From positions 1-64,000 of the forward strand of contig JAJFVE010000113.1 in the NCBI GenBank assembly GCA_021371965.1: DNA of 64,000 nt, given 5' to 3'. The position numbers and the translations under genes were made by a program. The notes beneath the pieces were generated by a model that saw only the letters and a list, made by a program, of their open reading frames with translations, made no database searches and was not told the origin of the DNA. Origin of the DNA: Planctomycetaceae bacterium. GTDB taxonomy: Bacteria > Planctomycetota > Phycisphaerae > SM23-33. This document shows, in pieces, positions 24,694-35,800 of the stretch (the stretch's first letter is position 1; every line of letters starts with the position of its first letter).

Positions 24694-25365
24694 ATGCGAA
24701 CCTGGATACTCAGCCTTGCGGTGGTGTTGCCGGCGCTGGTTGCGTGCGGTTGCGGCGACGACTACAGGCAGCCGATCCGCATTCCGCGGGAGTTGGCCCC
24801 GGCGCCGGAGAGTTTCGACAACTGGTGGCTGGCGTCGGAGTTCGTGCTGCGCAAGTTCTATTTTGAGGAAGACTACAGCGACCGGCGCACCGGCGTGATG
24901 ACGACGGCCCCGCTGACGGGCAAGCAGGTCTTCGAGTTCTGGCGCAAAGACGCGATCACCTGGGACGACGCCTACGAGAGCACGGTCCAGACCATCTACC
25001 GCATCGCCACGGTCAACATCGTCAAGACCAAGACGGGCAAGTACGAGCCCAAGGTCACGGTGACCGTCGGCCGCTCCGACCTGCCCCGCCAGCGCATCAC
25101 AACGCTCTCGCAGGCGTACGGGGTGGCATCGGAAGGGCAGCATATCACGCGGCACCCCCAGAAGGACTATACCCAGTCCGGCGCGGTCGACGAAGCCCTG
25201 CGCGAATCGCGCCGGACCAACAAGCCGATCCAGGCCACCTACCCCGATTGGTTCGTCATCCTGGGCGAGGACGAACTGCTGGCCGACCGCCTCCGCATGG
25301 ATATCGTCGAGGCTGCCGGCCTGCGATCGTATGTCGCCGGCATCACCGATCCTTCCCAAGACTGA
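24694..25365 (+). CDS. Putative lipoprotein of unknown function
   Basis: The 223-residue protein starts with a lipoprotein-type signal (LSLAVVLPALVACGCG), with lipidation possible at Cys 18 (LVAC) or Cys 20. The mature part is soluble-looking, mixed alpha/beta, with no recognised family. A GGAGAAG site lies just before ATG 24694. It is convergent with the WD40 giant, whose stop codon lies 7 bases beyond its own. No role is suggested beyond an envelope location. Confidence 0.72.
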   Translation: MRTWILSLAVVLPALVACGCGDDYRQPIRIPRELAPAPESFDNWWLASEFVLRKFYFEEDYSDRRTGVMTTAPLTGKQVFEFWRKDAITWDDAYESTVQTIYRIATVNIVKTKTGKYEPKVTVTVGRSDLPRQRITTLSQAYGVASEGQHITRHPQKDYTQSGAVDEALRESRRTNKPIQATYPDWFVILGEDELLADRLRMDIVEAAGLRSYVAGITDPSQD

Positions 25366-25372
25366 GCGGGGA

Positions 25373-28300
25373 TCATTTCCCTGCCTTGGGCGGCGGGAGA
25401 GTCTGGGACTTGCCCACGAACCAAACCTTGAGCGCCGTCTCGTCGGCGGAAATCGCCGTCGTTCCCTCGGCGTCAAATGCCGCCGAACGCACCCATCCGC
25501 GATGGCCTTCAAAGGTCGCCAGGCACTTGCCCGTAGCGAGGTCCCATAGCTTGAGGGTCGTGTCGCGGCTGCCCGAGAGGGCGCGCTGGCCGTCCGGGTG
25601 CAACGCCACGCACAGCACCGCCGCGTCGTGGCCGATGAACGTCTGGAGGCATCGCCCGTCGACGAGGTCCCAGAGCTTGAGCGTCTTGTCGGCACTGGCC
25701 GAGATGGCCGTGCGACTGTCGGCGCTGATCGCCAGAGCCGTCACCGCGGCGCCGTGCCCTTCAAAGGTTCGCAGGCATCGCCCGTCGGCGGTGTCCCAGA
25801 GCTTGACGGTGCGGTCGGCCCCGCCCGAGACGGCTGTGCGCCCGTCGCGAGAGATGGCGGCCGCTCCGACGGGCCCGCTGTGACCGCTGAAGGTCCGCAG
25901 GCATTGGCCGGTGGCGGTGTCCCACAGGCGCAGCGTCGCATCTTCCGAGGCGGACATGGCCGTGCGCCCGTCGGCGGCCATCACCACCGCCGTCGCGCAG
26001 GCGGTGTGACCGGTCAGCGTGCGGATGTTTCGCCCCGCGGCAGTGTCCCATATCTTGAGCATGGCATCTTCGCCGGCCGAGAGCACAGCCGTGTCGGCCG
26101 GGCCAAATGCCACCGCGTTGATCGGGCCGCTGTGGGCGGACCAGCCTGCCGAGTTGACGCCATGCCAGAGGTCCCAGATCTTAATGTCGCCTTCTTCGCC
26201 GCTGGTGGCGGCCTGGTCGCCCGAGGGTCCCACCGCCGCCGCGAGGATCCACCCCTTGTGCCCGCCGAAGGTGCGCAGGCACGAGCCTGTCTTCAGTGGC
26301 ACAGCCAGCACCTGCGCTTGGGCGGCCAGTTCCTTGGCCTGGGCGTTATTGGGGCGCTGGGCCAGGGCCCGCGCGGCCTCCTCGCCCGCCATGGCGGCCC
26401 GCGCGACGTGCTCGGGCGTTCGTTGGGAGGCCTTGATCGGGATGCCCGCCAGCAGCGACTTGGCCTGCGCGATCGCCTTGTCGCAGACGCTGGTGCGGTA
26501 GATGTTCTCGACCTTGGCGGCCACCGCCGGCATGGCCTGGGCGGCCTTCTTGTAGCACTCGATGCGCTCGGCCTGCTCGACGCCGTCCTGCTCGGCGCGG
26601 GCCACGAGGCCTTTGATCGTCTGCCACTCGCGCCCGCCCAGGGCGTCGAACTGGTCGTAGTATTCCGTCGCGACGTCGGCCCGTGCCTGCTGCCATGCCA
26701 GCACGCCCTCATAGACCTTCTTCATGCTCTCGACGTAGGCCGGGGCGTTGGCGTAGCCCTCGACCAACACCTTCCAGTGCGAGCGGGCGGTGTCGAAGTC
26801 GGCCTTGGCGTACGCCCCTTCGCCCGCGGCCAGGGCCTTCTCATACTGCTCCCATCGCCGTGGGGCATACCGGCCGATCTCCAGGGCTATCACCTGCTCG
26901 CGCTGTTGGCGGAGCTTTTCGCGGGTCTGCGACAACTCATTGCGGCCGATCTCGTCGCGCAACTGTTTGGCCACGCTGCTGCGCGAATCGATGGCCAGCG
27001 CCGCGTCGATCGATGCGATCGCCTCGACGACCTTCTGCTGGCCGTGCAGCGTGCGGGCGGCGATGACCGCCTGGCCCATCTTCACAGCCGCCGGTGCGCG
27101 GGCCTGCAGATCGTTCCACTGCTTTTGCGCTTCGTCGAACGTGCCCGCGCTGAACGCCGATTGCCCGGCGTTGTAAGCCTGCTCGATGGGCTGCCACAAC
27201 TGCGGCGATGACGAGTTTACCTGTGCAACATTGAGGTCCTGCCAGGTCTTGGCTGCCTGTTCCTGGAGCTTGGCCAGTTCGCCGCGGCGCGCCTCCAGAG
27301 CGGCCAGCTTCTCGCACATCACGATGGCGGCGCGGTGGGCGGGGTCTGACTCGTCGAACTTGCGCTGCTCGAAGAGCGCCTCGGCCGCGCTGTGCTGCTG
27401 GCGGGCCTCGTTCTTCAACGCGGCAAAACCATGGCTGTCGGTGAGGGAGCTGATCGCCGCGACAGCGGCGACAGCCTTTTGGCGCAGCGGCAGCGACGCG
27501 GCCCGGCGGCGGTCGATTTGAGAGATCACGTCGCACTCGACGACCACCTCGCGATAGACCGCCACGGCGTTGTCAAACTCGTTTCGCTCCAGCCTCTGGC
27601 GCGCGTCGGCGAGCTTCGCTGCGATCTGCTGCTTCATGCTCTCCACGCCCTGCTCGCCGGCGACCTTGGCCGACGCCGCCTGCGCCGCCTCCGCGGCCTT
27701 GATGATCGGCTGTGCGTCCAGCCGTCCGATGGCGAAGCGGATATTCGTCTCGAGCTGCTGGGCGGGCGAACTGTCGCAGGCTACGAGCCGGGCCTTGACG
27801 ATCGTTTCCAATGCCTCGGGCAGCTTGCCCGCCGCCAGGTGCTGCTGGGCGGCGGTCAGCAGCGTCGTAGCGGCATTGCCTTCTTCCACCGCATGGGCGG
27901 CGGCAGCCCACCACAGCCGGGCCGTGGCGAAGTCGCCCCGCGTGAACGCCTGCTGGGCGGCGGCCTGGAACTGCTGGGTCTGCTGCCAGCTCGAAGGGAC
28001 TTGAGGCGACAGCACCGCCTGCGCCTTGGACGCCAGCGCGTCGGTCTGCGTCCGTACGGCGTCGAGTTCCGCCCGAAGCGACTCCTGCCGGGCCAGGGGC
28101 TCGTAGAGCTTCATCGCGGCGCGGTAATGGGCGTCGGCGTCGTCAAAAGCCCGCTGGCTGAAGCAGGCGCCCGCGGCCGTCAGTTCCGCCGTCACGGCCT
28201 GCTTGAGGGGCTGAAAATTGTGCTGGTCGCTGATGGCCGATATCTTCGCGGCAGCGGCGTCGGCTGCGGTCTTGACCGGCAGCGAGGCCTTGCGGCGCTC

Positions 28301-31300
28301 GTCAAGCTGGACGATCTGATCTCGCCCTGCGACGACGGCGTCGTATCCGGCGCCGGCCTGCTCGTAGCGCCCGGCTGCAAAGTCCGAGTCGGCCGTGCTG
28401 GTCAGTTGAACCAGCGCTTGTTTGAGGGAGTCGAAGCCTTCCGTGGCGGCCAGGGGGGCGAGCGACAGGACCGCCGCGGCGGCCTGCTTCTGCAGCGTCT
28501 CTGCGGCCGCGCGGCGATGGGCGGTCTCCATGGTCTGCCAGGCCTGGGCCGCCGCGCCGGCGGGCTCGGCCGCCAGAATGGGAATCATCGCGACCTGGGC
28601 TTCCTGCGTCTTGCCGGCGGCGTGCAAGGCAGTGGCCTTAGTCAGGACGGCGGCGATCTCTTCCGCGCGCGTGCAGGCGGTGGCGAAATCTGCCCACAGG
28701 GCGGTCGCTTCGTTGAACGCGCCCTGCTCAAATAGCTGCGTCGCCGCGGCGTTGGCAGCGGCCGCGCGTTGCCAGGCGGCGGGAGCAGCCTTGTCCGCCT
28801 GCGTCTTCTGCGGCAGTTCCTGGATGCGTGCGGACGCGGCGGCCTTCAACTTGGCCGCCTCGGTTCGCTGGGCGTCGAGCTTCTTGATGGCCTGGCACAG
28901 GGTGATGGCTTTGTCGTACTGGGCACCCGCCTCATCAAACTCGCTGCGCGTTTGGGCGTCAGAGGCCGCCTGCAACGTTGCTGCGACGCGCGCCTTGAGC
29001 GGCGCAAAACCCTGCGAGTCGTTCAAGGCGTTGACTTCTGTAATAACCGGACCAGTCGCAGCGGCGATTTTGGCCAAGGACTCGCCGTCGGCGGCCTGCC
29101 GCGCTTCCCGCAACAACTGCCGGGCTGCATCGTTGCCCGGGGCGCCGACCAAGATCGCCCGCAGCGCTTCGGCGGCGGCGACGTTCTTCGCCTGGATCTG
29201 CTTTCGCGCGTCCTGGATCTTCGCGGCCGCCGCGGGCACGGCGTCATACGAGGCCGCGGCAAGCTTCCAGCATGCGGCCGCGCTGTCGAAGTCGCCCGCC
29301 TGGAAGAGCTTCTCGGCGGCAGCAGACTCCTGTGCGCCCTGCTGAACGAGCGAAGCGGCGTCAGACGCTGCGGGCATGGCCTTCTGCTGCGAGGCCGCCG
29401 CCTGCACGCGGAGTTTCGCGGCGTCCTGTCGGCGGGCATCAGAGGCCTTGACCTGTGCCGCCTGAGAGACGATCTGCCGGTACAGCCGCTGAGATTTGTA
29501 GATGGCGTTGGAGCCCCAGGCCGAGGCGGCCGCGGAGTTCAACTGCACCACGGCGGCCTTCAAAACCGCGAAGCCCTGGTTGTCGTCGAGCGAGACCACG
29601 GCGGCCGCATCGCTCTCGGCGCGGGTCTTGATGATCGTCGTCTCAGCGCGGGCGGCTTCCAGCGACGCATCCCGGATGAGTTGTCTGGCCGCTGCGTTAT
29701 CAACGTCCTGGCCGATTGCGCCGCGCGCTGCGGCCACAGCCTCAGGATATTTCTTGGCCGCAAGGGCGGTCCTGGCCGCGGTAACGGCCGCCGCCGCGGA
29801 AGCGCCCTTTTCGTAGATTGCCGTAGCGGCAATCCATCGCGCCTGCGCGGCGGAAGAGTCGCCGCCCTGCAAGGCTTGCCCGCCCGAGGCGGAAAGCTCC
29901 TGCGCCTGCTGCCACAGCGCCGGGGCGTCCTGCTGTGCAGCGCCCGCCTTGCCTGCGGCAGCGCCCATCGCGGTGCGTGCGGCCTGGGCCAGCTCGGTCG
30001 TGACCTTGGGGTCCTTCTGGCGCTTGGGGGCGTCCGCGGCCGCCTGGGCGTATTGGGCCTGGGCGGTCTTCCACTGAGCGGCGGCGGCAACGAAATCGCC
30101 GGCATCGAAGGCCTGCTGCCCTTGTGCAGCCGCTTGCTGTGCCGCAGCCCAGGGGGCCGCTGCTGCCCAGTGCGCCCCGGCTGACAGGGCGGTCTGTCGC
30201 GAGGCGGCCATCGCCGCGCGGACCTGGTCGGCGGCACTGCGCGGCGGCAGCAGGTCGGCGACCTGCTTGCACTGTGCAAGGACAGCGTCGTACGCTGCTG
30301 CGGCCTTTTCGAGATCGTCTTTATCCAGCAATGCGTCAGCCAACTGGGCCTGGCTGAAAGTCTTCTGCTTGAGGGCGTCGAACTCGGGAGCGTCGAGGGC
30401 AGCCGCATCGATCGCCGCATCCACTTTCGCTCGCGTCGTCAGAAGCCCTTGTCGCGCCAAGGCCCGCACAGCGTCCTGGCGACCCTGCCTGGCGGCGGCG
30501 TTGGCGGCGTCGACCGCCAGGGCTGCCTCAAATGATTTCTGCGCCTCGGCTGGGCGACCGGCGGACAGGTGCGCCTGCCCCTGCGCCATCGCGGCCGTCA
30601 GCTTTGCGATTTCGTCGCCGCGCGGCGCGACCGCGGCCCAGGCCTTGGCAGCGGCGTCCATATCTCCCTTGGCGAAGGCGTCCTCGCCGGCGGCCAGATC
30701 GTTCTGGAGTTGCGGCCATTGCTGGGGCGCCAGGCACTCGGCGCCGGCGCCCAGTGCCTGCTGCCATACGGCCTGGACGGCTTGGCGGGTCGCAAGCAGC
30801 GTTTTGCGTTTGGCGTCGAGCGTTCTGATTCGCGTGCATTCGTCGGCGACGGCTTTGTACGCGGCGGGCAAATCCTCATAGCGGTTCTGGTCGAAGAGCG
30901 TCTCGGCTGCGCGAAGCTGTTTGCGTAATCGCCGCTTAAGCTCGTCGAAGGTCTGGTTCTCGTCGATATCGGACAGCGCCTTGACTGCCGCCTGTGCGGC
31001 AGCGCGGGGCGCTGCAGCGGCGGCTTTGAGCGTCGCCAGGCGTACTTCTTCGACCAGGGCCTTGGTCGGCTCGCTCTGGTTTTCAGAAATCATGAGTTCG
31101 GCGGCGGCCTTGGCGGCCTCGGGGAATCGTCCCTCGGCGGCCGCCTGGCGCACGGCCGCCATCCTTGCCACGACGGCGGCAGCGGCCTGAAGGTCTGTCG
31201 TCGCGGCAGTCCAGGCGGTCTTGGCGGCATCAAAGTCTCCGCTGTGGAAAGCCCGCTCGCCCTCGTCGAATCGGCCCTGGGCCTGCTTCCATCGCGCGGG

Positions 31301-32833
31301 GGCGTAGTGATTGGCGCCGGCAGAAAGAACCGTCTGCTGCTGCGCTGCGAGCGTCTCGCGCGTGCGGACCATCGCCTGGCGGGCGACATCGAGGGTCTTG
31401 ATCCGCGGGCACTCGGCCGAGACGGCCTGGAACTCCTTGAAAGCTGGCTCGTACTTTCGCCGTGCCAGCAGGCCCTCTGCCGTCGCCAGCCGCGCCGCCG
31501 CAGCGTTCTTGAGTTGAGAGAATCCCTGCGCGTCGTCGAGCGAGGATACACCCGACAGCGCGCCGCGGGCCGCTGCCTGGGCGGTGACGGCCGCGTCGCG
31601 AGCGTCGGTTTCAACAGTTTCGACCAGCAGCGCCCGGGCGGCCGCGTTGGCCGCGTCGGCTGTCAGCACGGCTTGTGCTGCCTTCTGCGCTTCAGCGAAC
31701 TTCTTGTCCTGGATGTTCTTTCGGGCGGCCTGCAAGGCGGCGGCAATTACGGCGCCTTTGTCGTACGCTGCCGCGGCGGCTGAGTAATGCTGTTTGGCGG
31801 CGTCGAAGTCGCCTTTGGCCATCGCCTCGGCAGCGGCTGCGGCGCTGTCCAAGGCTTTCTGCCACTGGGCCGGATCGTCGCGGACGAGGTCGAGGCTGGC
31901 GGTTCGCTGTCGTGCGGATTCGGCCGCCGCTTTCAGCGGCGCGACAGCCTGGCGTGCGGCGTCGCGGGTCTTGAGTTGCTCGCACCGGGCAACTATGGCC
32001 TTGTACGCCTCGATGGCTTGGTCGAATTGCGTCTGGGCCGCCAGGCCATGGGCCCGCGAGAGCTGGCGGCGCAGGTCGATCTGGAGCGAGGCGAAACCGT
32101 CGCCGTCGCTGAGGCCCATGGCCGCGCTGACGGCGGATTCGGCGCGAGTCCTGTCCGGATCGACCGCCTTGGCGCCGCCGGCAATGCGGATGTCCTCCTG
32201 CAACGCTACGGCACTCCTGCAGGCCGGATCGATCTTGAGTGCGGCGACGGCAGCCGCGGCGGCATCGGGATATCGAAGGGCGGCCAGATGCTGACGGGCC
32301 TGCGTGAGAGAAGCGGCCAGTTGCACAGCCTTGGGATAGATTTCGGCGGCTGCGGACCACTTCTGATCGGCCGCGGGGAACTCGGCTTTGTCGAACGCCT
32401 CGGCCGCTTCGGCTTGCAGTTGCTGAGCCTGCTGCCAGAACTCGTACGCCTCGCGGTATGCCAGTGCGGTGCGGGCCTGTTCCCGCCGGAGCAGGGCGTC
32501 GGTGCGGGCCTTTTCAGCCGCAGCCTGCGTCGCACTGATCGAGCGCTGCCGCTGAGCCTCAGTTTCGGATCGCGACTGTGCGAGCCTGGCGGCGGCGAAT
32601 TGGCGGGCCGCTTCGTCTTGAGTGGTCGCGGCGGCTTGGCTGGCCGGGACCGATGCGCTTTGCGCCGCCGGCGCGCTGGCGCTGGAAGGCGCTGCCGCTC
32701 GCGACGTCGCTACGGCAGGCTGCGACGAGGGCGCGGGCTTCTCCGGCGCAGGCGGCGTTTTGCCGCAGCCCCAACACAGTGCGGCGGCCGCGGCGGCCCA
32801 GAGCGTCAGGATGTATTTGCCGAGCCTGTGCAT
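25373..32833 (-). CDS. Giant helical-repeat protein ending in a seven-bladed WD40 propeller
   Basis: This 2486-residue protein starts with a basic residue and hydrophobic stretch ending LCWGCGK, a weak lipobox, so it is probably envelope-anchored. Residues about 60-2180 are alanine- and glutamine-rich helices. They form roughly ten repeats of about 200 residues, each marked by a D-x-x-G-F-x-x-L-K turn, then a (Y/F)-(D/E)-x-A-x-x-x-Y-x-x-V helix and LD-x-(R/K)-R. GDFDAAKxxW-type TPR-like helices fall between. Residues about 2185-2480 contain seven WD40 units (GH...IWD/LWD), enough for a closed propeller. Such proteins usually act as scaffolds. It is 3 bases downstream of the PQQ/LamG giant and is probably cotranscribed with it. 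Confidence 0.87.
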   Translation of the reverse strand: MHRLGKYILTLWAAAAAALCWGCGKTPPAPEKPAPSSQPAVATSRAAAPSSASAPAAQSASVPASQAAATTQDEAARQFAAARLAQSRSETEAQRQRSISATQAAAEKARTDALLRREQARTALAYREAYEFWQQAQQLQAEAAEAFDKAEFPAADQKWSAAAEIYPKAVQLAASLTQARQHLAALRYPDAAAAAVAALKIDPACRSAVALQEDIRIAGGAKAVDPDRTRAESAVSAAMGLSDGDGFASLQIDLRRQLSRAHGLAAQTQFDQAIEAYKAIVARCEQLKTRDAARQAVAPLKAAAESARQRTASLDLVRDDPAQWQKALDSAAAAAEAMAKGDFDAAKQHYSAAAAAYDKGAVIAAALQAARKNIQDKKFAEAQKAAQAVLTADAANAAARALLVETVETDARDAAVTAQAAARGALSGVSSLDDAQGFSQLKNAAAARLATAEGLLARRKYEPAFKEFQAVSAECPRIKTLDVARQAMVRTRETLAAQQQTVLSAGANHYAPARWKQAQGRFDEGERAFHSGDFDAAKTAWTAATTDLQAAAAVVARMAAVRQAAAEGRFPEAAKAAAELMISENQSEPTKALVEEVRLATLKAAAAAPRAAAQAAVKALSDIDENQTFDELKRRLRKQLRAAETLFDQNRYEDLPAAYKAVADECTRIRTLDAKRKTLLATRQAVQAVWQQALGAGAECLAPQQWPQLQNDLAAGEDAFAKGDMDAAAKAWAAVAPRGDEIAKLTAAMAQGQAHLSAGRPAEAQKSFEAALAVDAANAAARQGRQDAVRALARQGLLTTRAKVDAAIDAAALDAPEFDALKQKTFSQAQLADALLDKDDLEKAAAAYDAVLAQCKQVADLLPPRSAADQVRAAMAASRQTALSAGAHWAAAAPWAAAQQAAAQGQQAFDAGDFVAAAAQWKTAQAQYAQAAADAPKRQKDPKVTTELAQAARTAMGAAAGKAGAAQQDAPALWQQAQELSASGGQALQGGDSSAAQARWIAATAIYEKGASAAAAVTAARTALAAKKYPEAVAAARGAIGQDVDNAAARQLIRDASLEAARAETTIIKTRAESDAAAVVSLDDNQGFAVLKAAVVQLNSAAASAWGSNAIYKSQRLYRQIVSQAAQVKASDARRQDAAKLRVQAAASQQKAMPAASDAASLVQQGAQESAAAEKLFQAGDFDSAAACWKLAAASYDAVPAAAAKIQDARKQIQAKNVAAAEALRAILVGAPGNDAARQLLREARQAADGESLAKIAAATGPVITEVNALNDSQGFAPLKARVAATLQAASDAQTRSEFDEAGAQYDKAITLCQAIKKLDAQRTEAAKLKAAASARIQELPQKTQADKAAPAAWQRAAAANAAATQLFEQGAFNEATALWADFATACTRAEEIAAVLTKATALHAAGKTQEAQVAMIPILAAEPAGAAAQAWQTMETAHRRAAAETLQKQAAAAVLSLAPLAATEGFDSLKQALVQLTSTADSDFAAGRYEQAGAGYDAVVAGRDQIVQLDERRKASLPVKTAADAAAAKISAISDQHNFQPLKQAVTAELTAAGACFSQRAFDDADAHYRAAMKLYEPLARQESLRAELDAVRTQTDALASKAQAVLSPQVPSSWQQTQQFQAAAQQAFTRGDFATARLWWAAAAHAVEEGNAATTLLTAAQQHLAAGKLPEALETIVKARLVACDSSPAQQLETNIRFAIGRLDAQPIIKAAEAAQAASAKVAGEQGVESMKQQIAAKLADARQRLERNEFDNAVAVYREVVVECDVISQIDRRRAASLPLRQKAVAAVAAISSLTDSHGFAALKNEARQQHSAAEALFEQRKFDESDPAHRAAIVMCEKLAALEARRGELAKLQEQAAKTWQDLNVAQVNSSSPQLWQPIEQAYNAGQSAFSAGTFDEAQKQWNDLQARAPAAVKMGQAVIAARTLHGQQKVVEAIASIDAALAIDSRSSVAKQLRDEIGRNELSQTREKLRQQREQVIALEIGRYAPRRWEQYEKALAAGEGAYAKADFDTARSHWKVLVEGYANAPAYVESMKKVYEGVLAWQQARADVATEYYDQFDALGGREWQTIKGLVARAEQDGVEQAERIECYKKAAQAMPAVAAKVENIYRTSVCDKAIAQAKSLLAGIPIKASQRTPEHVARAAMAGEEAARALAQRPNNAQAKELAAQAQVLAVPLKTGSCLRTFGGHKGWILAAAVGPSGDQAATSGEEGDIKIWDLWHGVNSAGWSAHSGPINAVAFGPADTAVLSAGEDAMLKIWDTAAGRNIRTLTGHTACATAVVMAADGRTAMSASEDATLRLWDTATGQCLRTFSGHSGPVGAAAISRDGRTAVSGGADRTVKLWDTADGRCLRTFEGHGAAVTALAISADSRTAISASADKTLKLWDLVDGRCLQTFIGHDAAVLCVALHPDGQRALSGSRDTTLKLWDLATGKCLATFEGHRGWVRSAAFDAEGTTAISADETALKVWFVGKSQTLPPPKAGK

Positions 32834-32836
32834 GCG

Positions 32837-35800
32837 TTACTCTTGAGGCGGCTGGGTCGCCAGTTCGAGCCCTTCGACGGCCTGGCCGCTGAGGGCGTCG
32901 CGAATCTCGAAGTAGAACCCAAACGCCGGACCGGTGCCCTGGCCGACCTTGATCATGATCTCACTCCACCCGGCCGGGAGCATCGCATCGGCGGCCGTGT
33001 CGCGCGGCGATACGCTCGTGCGCCCACGGGCCATGTGCACCAGGCGGCGGTTGACGCGCACGTCGATGCTCTCGGCGCAGCCGACATCGAACCGCACGTG
33101 CCGCGGCTGGGGAACATACACCCAGCAGACCGCCACCGCGCAGATCATCTGGTGGAACGACGTCTCGCCCAACAGGTTGACGTACGGCCCGCGCGACCGC
33201 AGCAGCCGCCACTGGCAAGGCCCGCCTTCGGCCGGCCAGACGCCGTAGCGCTCTGTCCGGTCGAAGCTCTTGAGCTCGGGCTCCCAGAGCTGCAGAAAGC
33301 CACTATGGTTGGCCGGGTTGTTGTGGAAGCCACCCACGATCTGCCAATCGCGCACGGCGGCGGCTTCGTCTTGCTCGCCCTGCTGCGGCACGGCGCCGCC
33401 TTGAAGCCGCCAGAGCAAGTCGCCCATGCGTGCCGCGATGCTGCCGCCGCGCAGGGCGGGCAGGTTCTTGACCAGCGCCGCGACGGCGGCCTCGCGGTCG
33501 ATGGGCAGATGCCCTGTGATGGGTGCAGCCAGGGCGTCGGCCATGTGCACGCAGCCGCCGGCGCCGTCCTTGAGCGTGTGAGCCTTGCGACCAGCCTGGG
33601 TGAGCCATTGCCACTGGGCATCCGCCGGCGCGGGCAGCACATCATCGAAGGTCCACTCCATCACCAGCGCCTGGCGCAAGGCCCGAGGCAGCGGCCGGCC
33701 GGGGCCTTGGTAGATGCTTTGCACTCCGGCGGCTGAGAGGGCCCGCTCGTACAGCCGCACGTCGTCCAGGCAACCAGCGAGATAACCTTGCCCCGCCGCG
33801 CCGCGGCGGCCGATGAACAGCGGCGTGGGACCCATGGTGCGCGGTTCGGCGGGCACGCCTTGCTCGGGGGCGATCTTGAGAGGCTGGCCATCCACATATA
33901 TCGTCAGGGTCGCAGCATCCCAGGTCATCGCCACGTGCTGCCAGCGACCCGCCTGCATGACGGCCTCAGCCGAGGTCGCCACCACTGACCGCGCCGCTCC
34001 GGGGATAAACACCCGCCCGCGAAGGCGGCCGTTGATCACCGCCAGGTCGTAACCCAGCGAATCGTCAGAGGCCTCGTTTTTGCTGACCAGCCATTGCGGC
34101 TGGGCAGTGAACGGGTCGAGCTGCACCCAGCCCTCGACGCTAACCTGCGGTGAATGCAGCGCGGCGCAGTCAAGCATAGCGATGCAGCCGGTGCGGCCGT
34201 CGAATCGCGCGCCCTTGCCGCTCTTGCCATCGGCGGCAGTCACGCCGCCAATGAACGCCGAGCGGCCCGGTCGCCATGCGCCTGCCGGTGCAGTTTGCGG
34301 CGTGACATCGCTGACGACGGGATAACTCTTGCCGTCGACCAGCAGCGTCGCAGCGCCCCAGAACACGCGACCGTCGCCTTGGTCGAAGGCGATACCCGTG
34401 AGGGGGCGGTCGCACAGGTTCATCTGATCCAGAGGCGCCCGCAGCTCCTGCCACGCTCCCGCCGGCGGCAGGGGCAATGCGCCGGTGTCGGCGCCGCCCC
34501 AGACGATGCACTGCCACGCGCGGCCGTCGCTGAGATGCAGCGCCATGGTCGTCGGCACGCGCGCGGGGTCGATGTAGACCCATTGCGACAGCACGGCCTT
34601 GCGGGGCGCCGCGGCGAGGTGATCAGCAATTGGGGTGCTGAAGATCACCGAATGCGTCTGCACCTGCTCGGGCGTCTGGGGCGCCGTGCCCTCGTGCGAT
34701 TTGGCGCCGCTGTGCTTGAGTTCGGCGGCCCAGGTCCACTGCCCACCGGCCGATCCCGGCGGCAGATCGTCCTCGAGAATGACGCGCTGGCCGGTGGGCC
34801 AGATGAGCGTCGTGCTGTCCCACAGAACGCGGCCGGGGCCCTCTTGGCGGAAGGCCAGCCCTTCGATGGGCTTGTCCTCGAGATCCAGGATGCCCAGTGG
34901 CACGCGAACCTCGATCCACTGCCCCTGGATCGGCACGGGCCCGGCCCACCAAGGCAGGAAGTTGCGCTGTGCCCAGGTTGGCGGCGCGGGCGGCACAGCT
35001 ACATCGTGAAGGCTGACGTGCCGCCAGTGCCCCCCTGCCAGAAGCCCCACCGCCAGCGAGGTCGGGCGCGGGCCCGGGGCAATGTAGATCCACTGCGACA
35101 AGAATCGTCCGGCTGAGGCGCGGGTGCCTCGTGCGGGCCACTGCGCCATTGGGCCCAGCGCCTTGGCGATTTCCTGCGCGGCGGCCTGGCCGCCAGGGGC
35201 GAAGGGCTGCAGCACCACCGGCTGCGGCGAGCCGTTGGGCCCGCTCCAACTCAACGTGCACGAGGCGCCGCGAATCGACACGGACAGCTCGACCCGCTCC
35301 GGCTTGGCGGCCAATGAGTCCCTCGGCGGCAGGGGAATGGCCAGCTCGTATGCCCCGCCCGCAGCGGCCACTTGCATGTCGAGGGCCGCCTGGCCGCTCG
35401 CGTCGCGGGCGATCGCCCGGCCTGTCGCATCGGCCCCGATGAGCCAGCGGTACTTTTGCCCCGCCCATTGCATGGCCACTTCAATGCCATGGCCACCGTC
35501 GAACATTCCGGCCCCTTGCATGGCGGTGCGGCGCCGATCCGGGGAGGCGATGCACATCAGCAGGCGGCGGTTGTCGTGGGCGAGCTTGACGGTCCCGCTA
35601 CCACCCGTCATCGGCAGGGGCGCGAGGGCTTTCCAGTCCGACAGATCGCCGTCGACGGCGATGGGGATGTTGCTGGCTGGCAGGACGATGTCCGCGGCCG
35701 GCGGGGCGGCGGGGGCAGGCACAAACACGTGGACGCCGTCGCGCGTGGTGATGATGAGGCCGTCGTCGAGCAACTCGGCCTGGGTGTCGTAGCCGATGCG

